NCBI RefSeq assembly: GCF_014042355.1 | Contig: NZ_JACEZU010000005.1 | Coordinates: 124,001 to 188,000 of the forward strand | DNA from: Rugamonas apoptosis | Lineage (GTDB): Bacteria; Pseudomonadota; Gammaproteobacteria; Burkholderiales; Burkholderiaceae_D | Length of the DNA stretch: 64,000 bases | Direction: 5' to 3' | Shown: one piece after another, positions 24,285 through 34,722 of the stretch | Position numbering within the stretch: the stretch's first letter is position 1 | How the letters are laid out: every line of letters begins with the position of its first letter | Notes under the pieces: generated by a model | Database searches by the model: none | What the model saw: only the letters and a program-made list of their open reading frames with translations | Told to the model about the DNA's origin: nothing | Program-made: the position numbers and the translations under genes

Positions 24285-24701
24285 TCACTCGTCATCTAAC
24301 GGTGCATAAATATCCACCGAGAGAGCGATGTTGCGCTCACCCAGCATGAGCAAGGTCTGCGGCAATATTACGATGCCTTCGTTTGATTCGTGCATGAGCC
24401 AGCCACAGAAAATGTCCATCTCAAATTTTCTTGCAAACGAAGCCCATACGTCCAGGCTCACGTTGGTGTGACTTAATAGCTGAGAAATTTGACCATCAAA
24501 GTCGCCAGTTTCTGAAGGTTCCGCTTCCAGTATCCATGCGCCAGTTTTTTTCACAACGACTGCGCCAGATGAGGTCGAGTATTTATAGCCCTTAATCCAC
24601 CCCTTCGTATAGTAGTGGCCGAACAAGCGACTTAGTTCCTCAGGCACGAGTTCGTCGCCAAATATACGAAGCGCCGCTTGGCATCTGCTTATTGTCGCCA
24701 T
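24285..24701 (-). CDS. DUF4279 domain protein
   Basis: A 138-residue cytosolic protein of the DUF4279 type: the start ATISRCQAALRIFGDELVPEEL, the central GAWILEAEP and the C-terminal LMHESNEGIVILPQTLLMLGERNIALSVDIY are typical. DUF4279 proteins are commonly found as orphan or immunity-like genes next to polymorphic toxins and in cassette-like islands; the biochemical role is unknown. It lies among orphan minus-strand genes with AT-rich gaps. Unlike three of its neighbours it is not preceded by the 69-bp repeat. Confidence 0.75.
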   Translation of the reverse strand: MATISRCQAALRIFGDELVPEELSRLFGHYYTKGWIKGYKYSTSSGAVVVKKTGAWILEAEPSETGDFDGQISQLLSHTNVSLDVWASFARKFEMDIFCGWLMHESNEGIVILPQTLLMLGERNIALSVDIYAPLDDE

Positions 24702-24771
24702 ATTCGCCTAGCTTTAATTTGTGTGAGCGACCGACTGGTAATGGCCGCTAACGGCAACCACCAAGGCATTC

Positions 24772-25002
24772 CTAGGTTCGGCGCACTTCACTGTGACGCC
24801 ATTTTTGAATGTTCCCTTGCACTTCTAAGATTCCAGTCTGAATTAGGACCTCTAGACGAGCTTGTACCACCAATCCCATCTCATCGATCCTTGAAACATC
24901 TACCTTCTCCACATCCGCAATGATGCCTATGACACGTGCCACTTTTGACCAATTGCCATCGACCGCAGCAAGTATAAGGGTATCGATTCGCGAATTTTCC
25001 AT
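24772..25002 (-). CDS. small DUF3658-like protein
   Basis: A 76-residue protein, MENSRIDTLILAAVDGNWSKVARVIG followed by a winged-helix-like remainder and the ending LEVQGNIQKWRHSEVRRT. The pattern (DTLIL...W.KVARVIG, then LE.QG.....RHSEVR) matches stand-alone DUF3658 proteins. The start at 25000-25002 lies 29 nt from the second 69-bp repeat. Role unknown; small proteins of this kind often sit in accessory islands. Confidence 0.65.
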   Translation of the reverse strand: MENSRIDTLILAAVDGNWSKVARVIGIIADVEKVDVSRIDEMGLVVQARLEVLIQTGILEVQGNIQKWRHSEVRRT

Positions 25003-25030
25003 AGTATTCAGCCAGTTTAAACGGCCGTTA

Positions 25031-25099
25031 TTGGCCGAACACGGCCAAAGATAGTCAGAATAGCATGTTGCTTACATGCAAAGTTCACGGTTTGTCACG
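25031..25099 (-). repeat. 69-bp promoter-like repeat, copy 2
   Basis: Minus strand: TGCTATTCT (extended -10-like), then the hairpin TGGCCG-TGTT-CGGCCA, then the DUF3658-like gene. Confidence 0.65.
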
Positions 25100-25144
25100 A
25101 CACGGCTGAAGTCGCCCTTTATCAGACGCTTCTTGCTGCGCTAC

Positions 25145-25621
25145 TCAGGCTATTGGGCTACGCCCGAGCCGGTTCGCCGCGGAATGCTTGCGCCCAGTCG
25201 CCGCTTCCAGACTACCGGCACGACCCAACCCAAAGGCAGGCATGTTGACATATACACTCTCGTAGGCCCCGGCAGCTACGGCGAAGGTTTCGTGCCAGAT
25301 GCCGACTGTTCCATCAGTACCGACGGATTGATTGAACGCCTTCCACGCCGGCAGATGGGCCGCCTCCTTGCTAGTGGCATAGGCCATCAATTGGTCCATC
25401 GAGCGCCAGTACTGAACCATGATAAGCGTCCTTGAAAACCACATCTCCGCATGCAGCAAGCCCAATTCGGGCTGGCGTCGCAACTCGCTAATCATGCGTG
25501 GCATCGCAGCGGCAACTGGCCACCACTTGTGCACCTTCCATGGCTGATTAAGACGCATGCCGATGAGGAAAACGACAAAATCGCCGTCGATTGTTGCGGT
25601 GAGCCGTTCACGGTGAATCAT
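25145..25621 (-). CDS. DUF4188 domain protein
   Basis: A 158-residue protein of the DUF4188 (monooxygenase-like, ferredoxin-like barrel) family: HRERLTATIDGDFVVFLIGMRLNQPWKVHKWWPV, then LLHAEMWFSRTLIMVQYWRSMDQLMAYA and HLPAWKAFNQ. The start at 25619-25621 is chosen for an upstream AAGGGG; the longer reading to 25690 enters the third 69-bp repeat. The family is sometimes linked to fungal and bacterial stress loci; activity is unproven. Orphan gene of the AT-rich segment. Confidence 0.78.
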   Translation of the reverse strand: MIHRERLTATIDGDFVVFLIGMRLNQPWKVHKWWPVAAAMPRMISELRRQPELGLLHAEMWFSRTLIMVQYWRSMDQLMAYATSKEAAHLPAWKAFNQSVGTDGTVGIWHETFAVAAGAYESVYVNMPAFGLGRAGSLEAATGRKHSAANRLGRSPIA

Positions 25622-25653
25622 GCTGCCCCTTACTAACGAGTTTAATGATCCTC

Positions 25654-25722
25654 CTGGCCGAACTTGAACCAACGACAGATAGCATACCATCTTGCCAAAA
25701 TGGAAAAATCACGCATTCTCAC
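25654..25722 (-). repeat. 69-bp promoter-like repeat, copy 3
   Basis: More diverged copy: the TGGCCGAAC end, a TAGCAT/TATGCTA core and the ATGGAAAAATCACG block are kept, with two compensating 4-base shifts. It lies 32 nt upstream of the DUF4188 start. Confidence 0.55.
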
Positions 25723-25834
25723 ATGACGTTCAGCTTCCATCTCCGTAAGCGTCTAAACCGGCGCAAAGTGTTACTTGCCGACTGAGGGCGACGGCGGCAG
25801 GGCAGCGCGGAAGCTTGCTCATCCATACCCGGCT

Positions 25835-28234
25835 TCACTCGAATTTAAAAAAGATCGCCGAGGACCAGACCTTGCTGTCGTCGCGCTGGCGGCCATAGAA
25901 GTAGACCGGCCGGTGCCCGAAGGCGGCATTTTCCGGCGCGATTTCTATCGATCCTCCGAGGTCGTTCGGCAGCGGTTTTTCAGTCAGACGCTCCAGAGCC
26001 AGAAATAATTCAGTGCCGCCAAGATCGAGTTTCAGACCGCCCGTAGCCAGCAATTCCGCGCCACTGATTTCCCAGCTAAATTGCGGCCTGTGTACAAATG
26101 GATTGGGCTTGAGCGGATCGCCCACCTTGACGTAGCTGCCGATGCTGCCTTCCACCTTGATCGTGCAGTGGCGCAGGTTGCTGACATCGATCTCGACGCT
26201 GTCGGCGTCGCCATAGGTGTCGCTGCGAAAGACGAGATCGGTCGGCCCGTCCCTCCGGCAAACTTCTTCGCCATGTTCGAAGCCGTGCGACTGGAAACGA
26301 TTGATGGTGCCGTTGAGGATCGTGATGCGTCCTTGCCAGACCGCCCAACGATAGCGGTCCGGGATCCGGGCGCCGCCCCAGCGCAAGCGGATCAGGCGTT
26401 CGGAATAGCCGGCTTCCTCATGCAAATTGCGCTGCCATATCAAGCCGTTATGATCATACGCGGCAATTTCTTCCCAGCCGGCCTGGCCGAGAAAGCGGTA
26501 ATCGAGCGTGGCCGGCCCGTGCTGCGGAACCACGTCGCCTTGCAGGTATTTTCCGCTGCGGACCAGCAGCGCCGTGTGTTCCCCCGTGGTTGCCCACGTG
26601 TGGCGAGCGCGCAAGGCACGGCCGATGGTGGCGCGGTCCAGGCGGTCGGCGATCACGCCCGTCAAGCCGCCGTGTACGCCGAACACCTGGGTGCCCGGCG
26701 GGCCGCCGCCGGGGCGGCCGCGATGCTCGTCGCCGCTGGCCGCCACGCCGAGCTGATAGCCGCGGCCGATGACATCCTGATACAGCCAGCCGAAATGCCC
26801 CCAGCTCGACGCGATTTCCACCAGCCGCTCCAGCTCGGGATGGTGCCAATCGGGGATGTAGCGGCGACCTCCCACGTGGGGCATGATCAGGCGGTGTTCG
26901 GCATCGTCGACATAGGCGGCCCATAATTCCTCGACCGGCCAGCGTCCCAGCTGGACCGCACTACCCTTCATGTCTTCGTTCCAGACCAGGGTCCGGTTGT
27001 GTTCGCCCTGTTGGTTGTAGGGGAAGTCCGGCGGCGCGTCGTCCAGGAACACCACGTTATGATCGCCGCCGGCGGTCGAACTGCCGCACCATTCCTGCAC
27101 CGGATAGCAGACGAAGCGTCCGGGCTGGTTGAATTCCTCCACGGTGCGCACGCCCAGTTGCCAGTTTTCGTCCGTGATCTGGAAGTCGTTGGCGGTGTAG
27201 CCCAGTACGTCGATGCCGCCGATGTCGCGCGCATAGGCGGCGTTGTAGGCCGGGCTGTTGGTGCCGACCGTATCGCTGGCATGCACGTGCAGATCCGCAT
27301 AGAACGCGCGCGGCGCGGGCAAGGCGGCGTCTATCGTGACGAGAGCTTCGGTCTGCGGGACATCGCGCTGGCCGGGCAATTCCGCCACCAGCCGCAGTTG
27401 TGGGAAGTCGCTTGGCAAATCGTCGATGCCGATGCTGGACCAGCCAGTCTCCGGCAGCGCATGGTCGCGTTCATACACCTGGCGCTCGCCGGCAAACGCG
27501 CGCAGGCGCAGCGTGCCGCCGCTGTCCTTGCAGGCGTTGCCCCAGCGGTCCAGCACGGAAATGCGGAACGGTATCGGCTGCCCCGGATGCGCGAAGCGCG
27601 GACCGTTCACCAGCAGACGGGCCGGCGCGCCGGCGCCGATGTCGATCACGATATCGCCTGGCACCGCGACAAAGCGCGAGGTGCCCAGCGGATCGACATA
27701 GCAGCGAAAGCGGAATTTATCTTCCACGAAAGTCTGCACCCGAGTGCCGGGACCGCCGCCACGCCGGTCGCCCAAGCGAATGATTATATGGTCGCCCGCG
27801 TTCAGGTAACCGTCGACCACATCGACGATCAGCGCTTTCTGAAACGGCCGCTCATGCCCTTTCTGATCGAAGCGGATGCTCAGCGATTGCACGGTGGCCG
27901 GGCTCTGCCCGGGCAGCAGAGGGCCGGCTTGATATTCGGCGCTGATATAGTTGGCCGCGGTCGGATCGCTGTTCTGGAACAGCGCCCAGTCGGAATAGAA
28001 TTTGAAAGTGGCCTTGAACCAGCCGCCGTCGGCCAGGCCGGCCGCGCCCACTTCGTAGTCGAGCACGATTTCATTCCAGCTGCCGCTCTCCAGACGCGCG
28101 ACGTTGCAATGCACCGATCCGACGAACGGCAAATTCTTATTCCGCACATACAAACCTTCGGGGGCATGATGCGGGCCCAGTTTTTGGCGCAGCACGCCGT
28201 AATGTTCCGCTGCCGCGGTTTCTTGCTTGCTCAT
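25835..28234 (-). CDS. DUF3604 (PHP-like) protein
   Basis: A 799-residue DUF3604 protein. The N-terminal ~320 residues form beta-rich domains. The catalytic-looking part begins FYADLHVHASDTVGTN (a PHP-type HxH), continues with YTANDFQITDENW, VQEWCGSSTAGGDHNVVF and LIMPHVGGRRY, and has GVAASGDEHRGRPGG and RARHTWATTGEHT, all DUF3604 hallmarks. The fold predicts a metal-dependent phosphoesterase-like hydrolase; substrates are unproven. Start ATG 28232-28234 has GGAG eight bases upstream. It lies 29 nt after the DASS transporter gene on the same strand, so the two probably form an operon and may handle the same anionic compound. Confidence 0.85.
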   Translation of the reverse strand: MSKQETAAAEHYGVLRQKLGPHHAPEGLYVRNKNLPFVGSVHCNVARLESGSWNEIVLDYEVGAAGLADGGWFKATFKFYSDWALFQNSDPTAANYISAEYQAGPLLPGQSPATVQSLSIRFDQKGHERPFQKALIVDVVDGYLNAGDHIIIRLGDRRGGGPGTRVQTFVEDKFRFRCYVDPLGTSRFVAVPGDIVIDIGAGAPARLLVNGPRFAHPGQPIPFRISVLDRWGNACKDSGGTLRLRAFAGERQVYERDHALPETGWSSIGIDDLPSDFPQLRLVAELPGQRDVPQTEALVTIDAALPAPRAFYADLHVHASDTVGTNSPAYNAAYARDIGGIDVLGYTANDFQITDENWQLGVRTVEEFNQPGRFVCYPVQEWCGSSTAGGDHNVVFLDDAPPDFPYNQQGEHNRTLVWNEDMKGSAVQLGRWPVEELWAAYVDDAEHRLIMPHVGGRRYIPDWHHPELERLVEIASSWGHFGWLYQDVIGRGYQLGVAASGDEHRGRPGGGPPGTQVFGVHGGLTGVIADRLDRATIGRALRARHTWATTGEHTALLVRSGKYLQGDVVPQHGPATLDYRFLGQAGWEEIAAYDHNGLIWQRNLHEEAGYSERLIRLRWGGARIPDRYRWAVWQGRITILNGTINRFQSHGFEHGEEVCRRDGPTDLVFRSDTYGDADSVEIDVSNLRHCTIKVEGSIGSYVKVGDPLKPNPFVHRPQFSWEISGAELLATGGLKLDLGGTELFLALERLTEKPLPNDLGGSIEIAPENAAFGHRPVYFYGRQRDDSKVWSSAIFFKFE

Positions 28235-28263
28235 GTCATAGGCTCCGTGAAAATGCAGGGGAA

Positions 28264-29784
28264 TTAAAGCGGCCAGGGGGCGGTGGGGTCCCACAGGGGA
28301 ATGCCGAGGAAGGCATACCACGGGGCCATCACCAGGATGCCGTAGGCAATCGCGATCAGCACTGATACGATGCCAACCTTGGCGTAGTCGCTGGTGCTGA
28401 AGGTGCCGCTGCTGTAAGCGATCACGGCGGCGGTAATCTGCGTCGGCAGCAAATACGCGAAGCTGTCGGTATCGGCCACCAGCATGGTGAAGGCGACCGG
28501 ATGCAAGCCGAGCTTGGGCGCCAAGGCCAGCAGGATAGGCGCCAGCATGGTGACGGCCGCCACGTTGGACAACATGCCGAGACGGATCACATGGGTGCCG
28601 ACCATGACGATCAGCAGGATGCCCCACCACGAGTGTCCCTGTGCGATGGTGTGGATCTGGTCCGCCAGCCATTGCGCCAGTCCGGTGCTGCTGATTGCCG
28701 ACGAAATCGACAGCGCGCCGGCCAGCAGGAACACCGTGCCCCATATGGTCCGGTCCTGGATGTCCTTCCATTTGATCTGCACCAGGCCGGGTGTAAAGAC
28801 CAGCGCCAGTCCCAGCAAGGCGATATTTTCGGTGGAGATCTTATGCCACTGTTCGCTGGCCCACAGCAGCGCCACCAGGCCGAAGACCAGCAGGATGGCC
28901 CAATCCTGTTTGCCAGCCTGGGGCAGCTTGCGTTGTTCTTCCCGGATCGTTTCCAGCCCGCCCGGGATGGCGGCGTGACGGGTGCGGAAATAGTATTGCA
29001 CCCACCATTGGGTCAGCACGAACATGCCCAGATATGGCCATTGCAGCTTGAACCAGTCGAGGTAGGAAATGCGGATGTGCAGCTCGCTGCTGAACAAGCC
29101 GGTAATGACCAGGTTAGGCAGATGCGCGGTCAGGATGCACATGCCGCTGATCATCGAGCCATACACCAGCGACTGGATCACTATCGCCTTCTTGGCATTG
29201 CGCTCCTGTTCGGTATCGCCGAATAGCCTGGTCAGTCCATTGATCACCGGCAGCAAGGTGGCGGCGCGCGCATTGGCTGCCGGCACCACAAAGGACAGGA
29301 CCAGATTGATGCCGAACATGGTCCAGATCACGCCGTTGACGGTCTTGGCCTTGACCTTGTCGAGCAGGCCGAGCGCGATTCGCCGGTCCAGTCCGGCGCA
29401 TTGCATGATGGCGGAGAACAGGAAGGCGACCAGGCAGAGGAAGACCACCGGATTGGTGTAGCCACTGGCCGCCTTGGCCATCGGCGTGACGGCCTTGGTC
29501 AGCACCAGCAGCGCCGGGATCAGCAGGCCCGAGACGGCCACAGGTAGCGCCTCGAAAATCCAGATGACGGCGGCCCAAGCCATGACCGCCAGCGTGGCTT
29601 TGCCCGCTACCGTCAAGCCGGCCGGAACGGGCATCAGAACATGAATCAAAAACAGCGCCAGCCAGGCGCCGACAAAACCGGTCAAGGCCCTGGCCGGTAC
29701 GCGGTCAGTGGCCGGCCGCAGCAGAACGCGCCATTGGAACGTGGACGCCCAGAGCGGCCGCGGATGCGAGAGTTCGCTGCTCAT
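28264..29784 (-). CDS. DASS/SLC13-family sodium-coupled anion symporter
   Basis: A 506-residue inner-membrane transporter with about eleven to twelve helices. DASS features include the helix hairpin and anion-binding repeats around VVPAANARAATLLPVINGL (the SNT-like motif is replaced by AANARA) and the C-terminal DTDSFAYLLPTQITAA. The family carries di- and tricarboxylates, sulfate or sulfonates with Na+. The altered SNT motifs make the substrate uncertain. First gene of a two-gene unit with the DUF3604 hydrolase. The 247-bp divergent gap to the DUF4010 gene has no recognisable operator. Confidence 0.87.
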   Translation of the reverse strand: MSSELSHPRPLWASTFQWRVLLRPATDRVPARALTGFVGAWLALFLIHVLMPVPAGLTVAGKATLAVMAWAAVIWIFEALPVAVSGLLIPALLVLTKAVTPMAKAASGYTNPVVFLCLVAFLFSAIMQCAGLDRRIALGLLDKVKAKTVNGVIWTMFGINLVLSFVVPAANARAATLLPVINGLTRLFGDTEQERNAKKAIVIQSLVYGSMISGMCILTAHLPNLVITGLFSSELHIRISYLDWFKLQWPYLGMFVLTQWWVQYYFRTRHAAIPGGLETIREEQRKLPQAGKQDWAILLVFGLVALLWASEQWHKISTENIALLGLALVFTPGLVQIKWKDIQDRTIWGTVFLLAGALSISSAISSTGLAQWLADQIHTIAQGHSWWGILLIVMVGTHVIRLGMLSNVAAVTMLAPILLALAPKLGLHPVAFTMLVADTDSFAYLLPTQITAAVIAYSSGTFSTSDYAKVGIVSVLIAIAYGILVMAPWYAFLGIPLWDPTAPWPL

Positions 29785-30031
29785 GCGCGCCCCCGTGTAC
29801 TGAAATTTGTCGCCATTTTTCCCCCATGTATCGATAGGCTACAAGCGTAGCAGCGACGAAGCAGCGAGGACACGTATATAAAATCATATTGATATGTATA
29901 TTCCAGCAATGCTTCCGGGGCTATATGACAGCGATCCAGGTGGAATTGGTGCGGCTTCCCGGCGTGCCGGTGAATAGGTTGACGCCGATTGCCCCATTGC
30001 CGCGGCCTGCAATGGCTGGCAGAATTCGTCC

Positions 30032-31273
30032 ATGATCTTTGAAGCTACCACCTTGACCGGACTCGGCGTCGCACTTGGCTGCGGCCTGTTGATTGGGGTC
30101 GAGCGCGAGCGCAGCAAGGGGAGCGGGCCGACCCGGGCGTTCGTCGGAGTGCGCAGTTTCGCTCTGGTGTCGTTCACGGGCGGGCTGGCGCAAACGCTGT
30201 CGGCCAGCCTGGTGCTGGCGGCGGCCGCGCTGGTACTGGCCCTGAGCATCATCTCGCACTGGCGCGACCGCTCGGAAGATCCCGGCGTGACCTCTGAACT
30301 GGCGCTGTTCCTGGCTTTCCTGCTGGGGGTGAATGCGATCGGCAATCCGGCCATTTCCGCCGGCGCGGCCGTCATCGTGGCTTCGCTGCTCAACCTGCGC
30401 GGGCCGCTGCACCATTTCGTGCGCGTCACGCTCAAGAGCGGCGAACTGCGCGACGCCTTGATCCTGGCCGGCGCCGCCCTGATCGTGTGGCCGCTGCTGC
30501 CTGATAAGGAAAACCCGTGGCTGCTGGGCGCAAATCCGCGCCGCATGTGGGGGCTGGTGCTGGTCATCATGTCGATGCAGGGCGCGGCCCACATCGCGCT
30601 GCGCATGGCCGGCCCGCGCATGGGACTGGCGCTGACAGGGCTGGCCTCGGGATTCGTATCGAGCACGGCCACCATCGCCACCATGGCGCAGCGCTATCGC
30701 AAGGAACCGGCGCTGCTGGGCGTGACGGCCAGCGCCGCCATCCTGTCCAACCTGGCCACCTATATTCTGCTGCTGGTGGTCACGCTGACCATCGCGCCCG
30801 ACCATGTATGGCACCTGGCACCCAACCTGGGCAGCGCCTTGCTGGCCACCCTGCTGCTCTCCGCCTGGCGTATGCGCAAGGCCGCCGATGGGGCGATGCG
30901 GCGCGGCCAGCGCATCGGCCGCGCCTTCTCGATCCGCCAGGCGCTGATCTTCGCCGCCTTGCTGAGCGGCGCGACCGGCATCGTCTCCTATGCCAACGCC
31001 TACCTCGGCCCTACCGCCGCCAAGGCGGGCGCCATGCTGGCCGCGCTGGCCGACGTGCATGCGGCCGCCAGTTCCATCCTGTCGCTGGCCGCCAGCGGCG
31101 CCGTGCAGCCACCGGAACTGGTGTTGACCTTCCTGCTGGCCGTGTCGGCCAACAGCGTCAGCAAACTGCTGGCGGCGGCCAGCGGCGGCCAGCGCTTTTT
31201 CCTGGCCGTGGCGCCGGGCCTGCTGCTGATGCTGCTGGCCATGTGGTTGCCCTACCTGCTATCGGGGCACTGA
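30032..31273 (+). CDS. MgtC-like / DUF4010 membrane protein
   Basis: A 413-residue integral membrane protein. The N-terminal ~130 residues match the MgtC/SapB fold (LGCGLLIGVERERSKGSG, GVRSFALVSFTGGLA). The C-terminal ~260 residues form the DUF4010 domain with about six helices (GLASGFVSSTATIATMAQRYR is characteristic). Known only as a predicted membrane protein, possibly in ion homeostasis. Start ATG 30032; convergent with the macB permease, 19 nt apart. Single gene. Confidence 0.87.
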   Translation: MIFEATTLTGLGVALGCGLLIGVERERSKGSGPTRAFVGVRSFALVSFTGGLAQTLSASLVLAAAALVLALSIISHWRDRSEDPGVTSELALFLAFLLGVNAIGNPAISAGAAVIVASLLNLRGPLHHFVRVTLKSGELRDALILAGAALIVWPLLPDKENPWLLGANPRRMWGLVLVIMSMQGAAHIALRMAGPRMGLALTGLASGFVSSTATIATMAQRYRKEPALLGVTASAAILSNLATYILLLVVTLTIAPDHVWHLAPNLGSALLATLLLSAWRMRKAADGAMRRGQRIGRAFSIRQALIFAALLSGATGIVSYANAYLGPTAAKAGAMLAALADVHAAASSILSLAASGAVQPPELVLTFLLAVSANSVSKLLAAASGGQRFFLAVAPGLLLMLLAMWLPYLLSGH

Positions 31274-31292
31274 GCACTGAAGCGGCGGCCCG

Positions 31293-32500
31293 CTACTCGT
31301 GGCGCAAGGCTTCGATCGGATCGAGCCGGGCCGCGCGCCGCGCCGGCACATAGCCGAACACCACGCCGATGCCGGCCGAGAACAGGAACGACAGCAGGTT
31401 GATGCCGGGATTGAACAGGTAAGGCAGTTGCATCGCCTTGGCCGCCAGCGCGGTGGCGCCGGCCGCCAGCACTACGCCCGTCAGGCCGCCCAGCGCGGCC
31501 AGCACCATGGCCTCGATCAAGAATTGCAGCAGTACTTCCCGCTCCAGCGCGCCAATGGCCAGCCGCAGGCCGATCTCGCGGGTGCGCTCCGTCACGCTCA
31601 CCAGCATGATGTTCATGATGCCGATGCCGCCCACCAGCAGGCTCACGGCCGCCACGGCACCCAGCAGCGTCGTCATCACGCGGGTGGCGCCGGACATGGT
31701 GTCGGCCAGTTGGCGGGTGTCGAGGATGTTGAAGTTGTCCTCGTCCGTCACACTCAGCTTGCGCCGTTCGCGCAGCAACTGGGTCAGGCGCGCCTGCAGC
31801 GCCATGCTGTCGCTGCCCTCGTCCATCGAAATGAGCAGCGTGCCCACGCGCTGGTTGCCCGTCACGCGGCGCTGCAAGGTGTGCAGCGGCAGCAGTACCA
31901 GGTCGTCCTGGTCGTTGCCCATCGCGCCCTGCCCCTTGGACGCCAGCACGGCCACGATCACGCACGAGAACTGCTTGATGCGCAATTGCTCGCCCAAAGG
32001 ATCGCGCTGGCCCAGCAGCTCGCGCGCGACGGTCGCGCCCACGGCGCACACGGCGGCGCCGGCGCGCTGTTCAGCGTCGTCGAACGGCCGGCCCGAAGCC
32101 AGTGTCCAGTTAGCGGCCGTCAGCCAGTCGGCACTGCCGCCGATCACGCTGCTGGACCAATTGCGGCCATTGGCGATGATGGTCTGGCCGCTGCGCGATT
32201 CGGCCGCCACGGCGCGGATGCCGCCAATCTGGGCTGCGATGGCTTCCGCGTCAGCCTCCTTGAACGCGGGCGCGCCCGCGCCGCCACCGCCCGGCCCCAT
32301 GCGCTGGCCCGGCCGCACCATCAGCAGGTTGCTGCCCAGGCTCGCGATCTGGTCATGCACGGCCTGGGTCGCGCCGTTGCCCAGCGTGACCATGGTGATC
32401 ACGGCGCCCACGCCGATCACGATGCCCAGCATGGTCAGGAAGGAGCGCAGCAGGTTGCGGCGGATCGAGCGCAGCGCCAGCAGCAGGGTGTTGAGCAGCA

Positions 32501-32501
<1 letters not shown>
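31293..32501 (-). CDS. macB: MacB-type ABC permease (FtsX/MacB_PCD)
   Basis: A 402-residue permease with four membrane helices: one near the N-terminus (LRSFLTMLGIVIGVGAVITMV), a long periplasmic domain (about 45-270), then three C-terminal helices starting TTLLGAVAAVSLLVGGIGIMNIMLVSVTERTREIG. This is the MacB/LolE layout for a mechanotransmission exporter. It starts on the last base of the ATPase stop (TGATG). In E. coli MacB is one chain; here ATPase and permease are separate genes, a common variant. Last gene of the Usp-ADH-efflux operon. Confidence 0.93.
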
Positions 32502-33294
<793 letters not shown>

Positions 33295-33298
<4 letters not shown>

Positions 33299-34722
33299 TG
33301 CGCGGCGGCGCGCTGGTCCGTGATGACCTGCATGCCTTCCTGGATCGCATCGCCGCTCACTTCCGTGTTGCGGCCATCGCTGATCCCCAGCTGCACCGTC
33401 ACGGCCTGCGGCGCATCGCCGCGCAGCACCCATATCTGGCGCTGACTCTGCGCGGTTCCCGCCGCCACACCAGCCTGGCGCGGCGCCCGTGTGGGCAGGC
33501 GCGGCATCAGCGACGCCACGATGCCCGCCGATGCCGCCTTGCCCGCCTCGCGGGGCGCGAAGCGCAACGCGCTGTTCGGGATCAGCAGCACGCGCTCGCG
33601 CTGGGCCGCGCGGATGGTTGCCGTGGCCGTCATGCCGGGGCGTAACGTCAGGTCGGCATTATCGACGTCCAGATAAGCGACGTAGGTGACCACGTTTTCC
33701 GTGATGGTGGAACCGTAGGCCACCCGCGTGATGGTGGCCGGGTATGGCCGATTGGCGTAGGCGCTGACGGTGAACATGGCCGTCTGGCCCAGCCGCACGG
33801 CGCCCACATCCGCCTCGTCGACGTTGACCAGCAGACGCAGGTGGCGCAGGTCCTCGGCCAGCTGGAACAGCGTGACGGCCTGCAGCGAGGCGGCCACGGC
33901 GTTGCCAGGGTCGACGCTGCGGCTCAGCACCACGCCATCGATGGGCGCGCGGATCGAGGCGCGCGCCAGGTTGGTCATGTCGGTCGACAGGGCTGCCTGG
34001 GCGCTGTCCACGGCCGCCCGGGCGTTGAGCACATTGGCCTCGGCGCGCGCCAAGGTGGCGCGGCCGGTATCCATCTCCGCCCGCGAGGGCACCTTGCCGT
34101 CCGACAGACGCGCCACTTCCTCCAGCCGTGCCAGCGCGGTCTTGGCCTCGGACTGGGTGGCCACCGCCACCGCCACGGCGGCGCGGGCGGCCGCCAGCGC
34201 GGCGCGCGAACGCACGATCTGGTCATTGAGCTTGGCCGTGTCCAGCTCCACCAGCACCTGTCCCTTGCGCACCTGGTCGTTGATATCGACCAGCACGCGG
34301 GCCACGGTGCCCGACAACTCGCTGCCGATGTTGACGGCGCGCGTCGGTTGCAGCGTGCCGTTGGCCGTGACGCTCAGCACCAGGTTACCCCGCTTGACCG
34401 GCGTGGTCACGTACGCGCCCGCTTGCCCCGCCGTGCGGTGGCCGCGCCACATATAGACGCCTCCGGCCGTCGCCAACAGCAGCAGGCCAGCCAACGTCCA
34501 AAACAGCACCTGGCGCCAGCGCTGCCCGCCTTCCGCATTCCCGAACGGGTCGGACATGGTCTGCGTGGCGGGCATGCCGCCCTTGCCGCCGGCGGCGACA
34601 TCGGCCGCGTCGGCCCTACCGGCACTCGCGGCAGTGGTGGCCGTGGTCGCAGCGGCGGCGGCGGCCGAGCCTTCGGCGGCCGCTTCGCCGGCGGGCACTA
34701 CGTTTGATTCAGCGAGATTCAT
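33295..34722 (-). CDS. macA: MacA-type periplasmic adaptor (HlyD/RND family)
   Basis: A 475-residue membrane fusion protein: a long Ala-rich cytosolic N-terminus (1-70), one membrane helix (about 71-92), barrel and lipoyl halves (GNLVLSVTANGTLQP; APIDGVVLSRSVDPG), an alpha-helical hairpin between them (about 150-260) and a C-terminal membrane-proximal domain. It links the MacB pair to the TolC-type channel encoded immediately upstream. ATGA overlap with the channel gene. The 70-residue Ala/Thr-rich N-terminal extension is longer than in typical MacA. Confidence 0.93.

Noticed and set aside
24177..25722. 69-bp repeats as integron attC sites
   Set aside because: No RYYYAAC / GTTRRRY core pair and no complementary arms; GTTCGGC has a mismatch at a key position.
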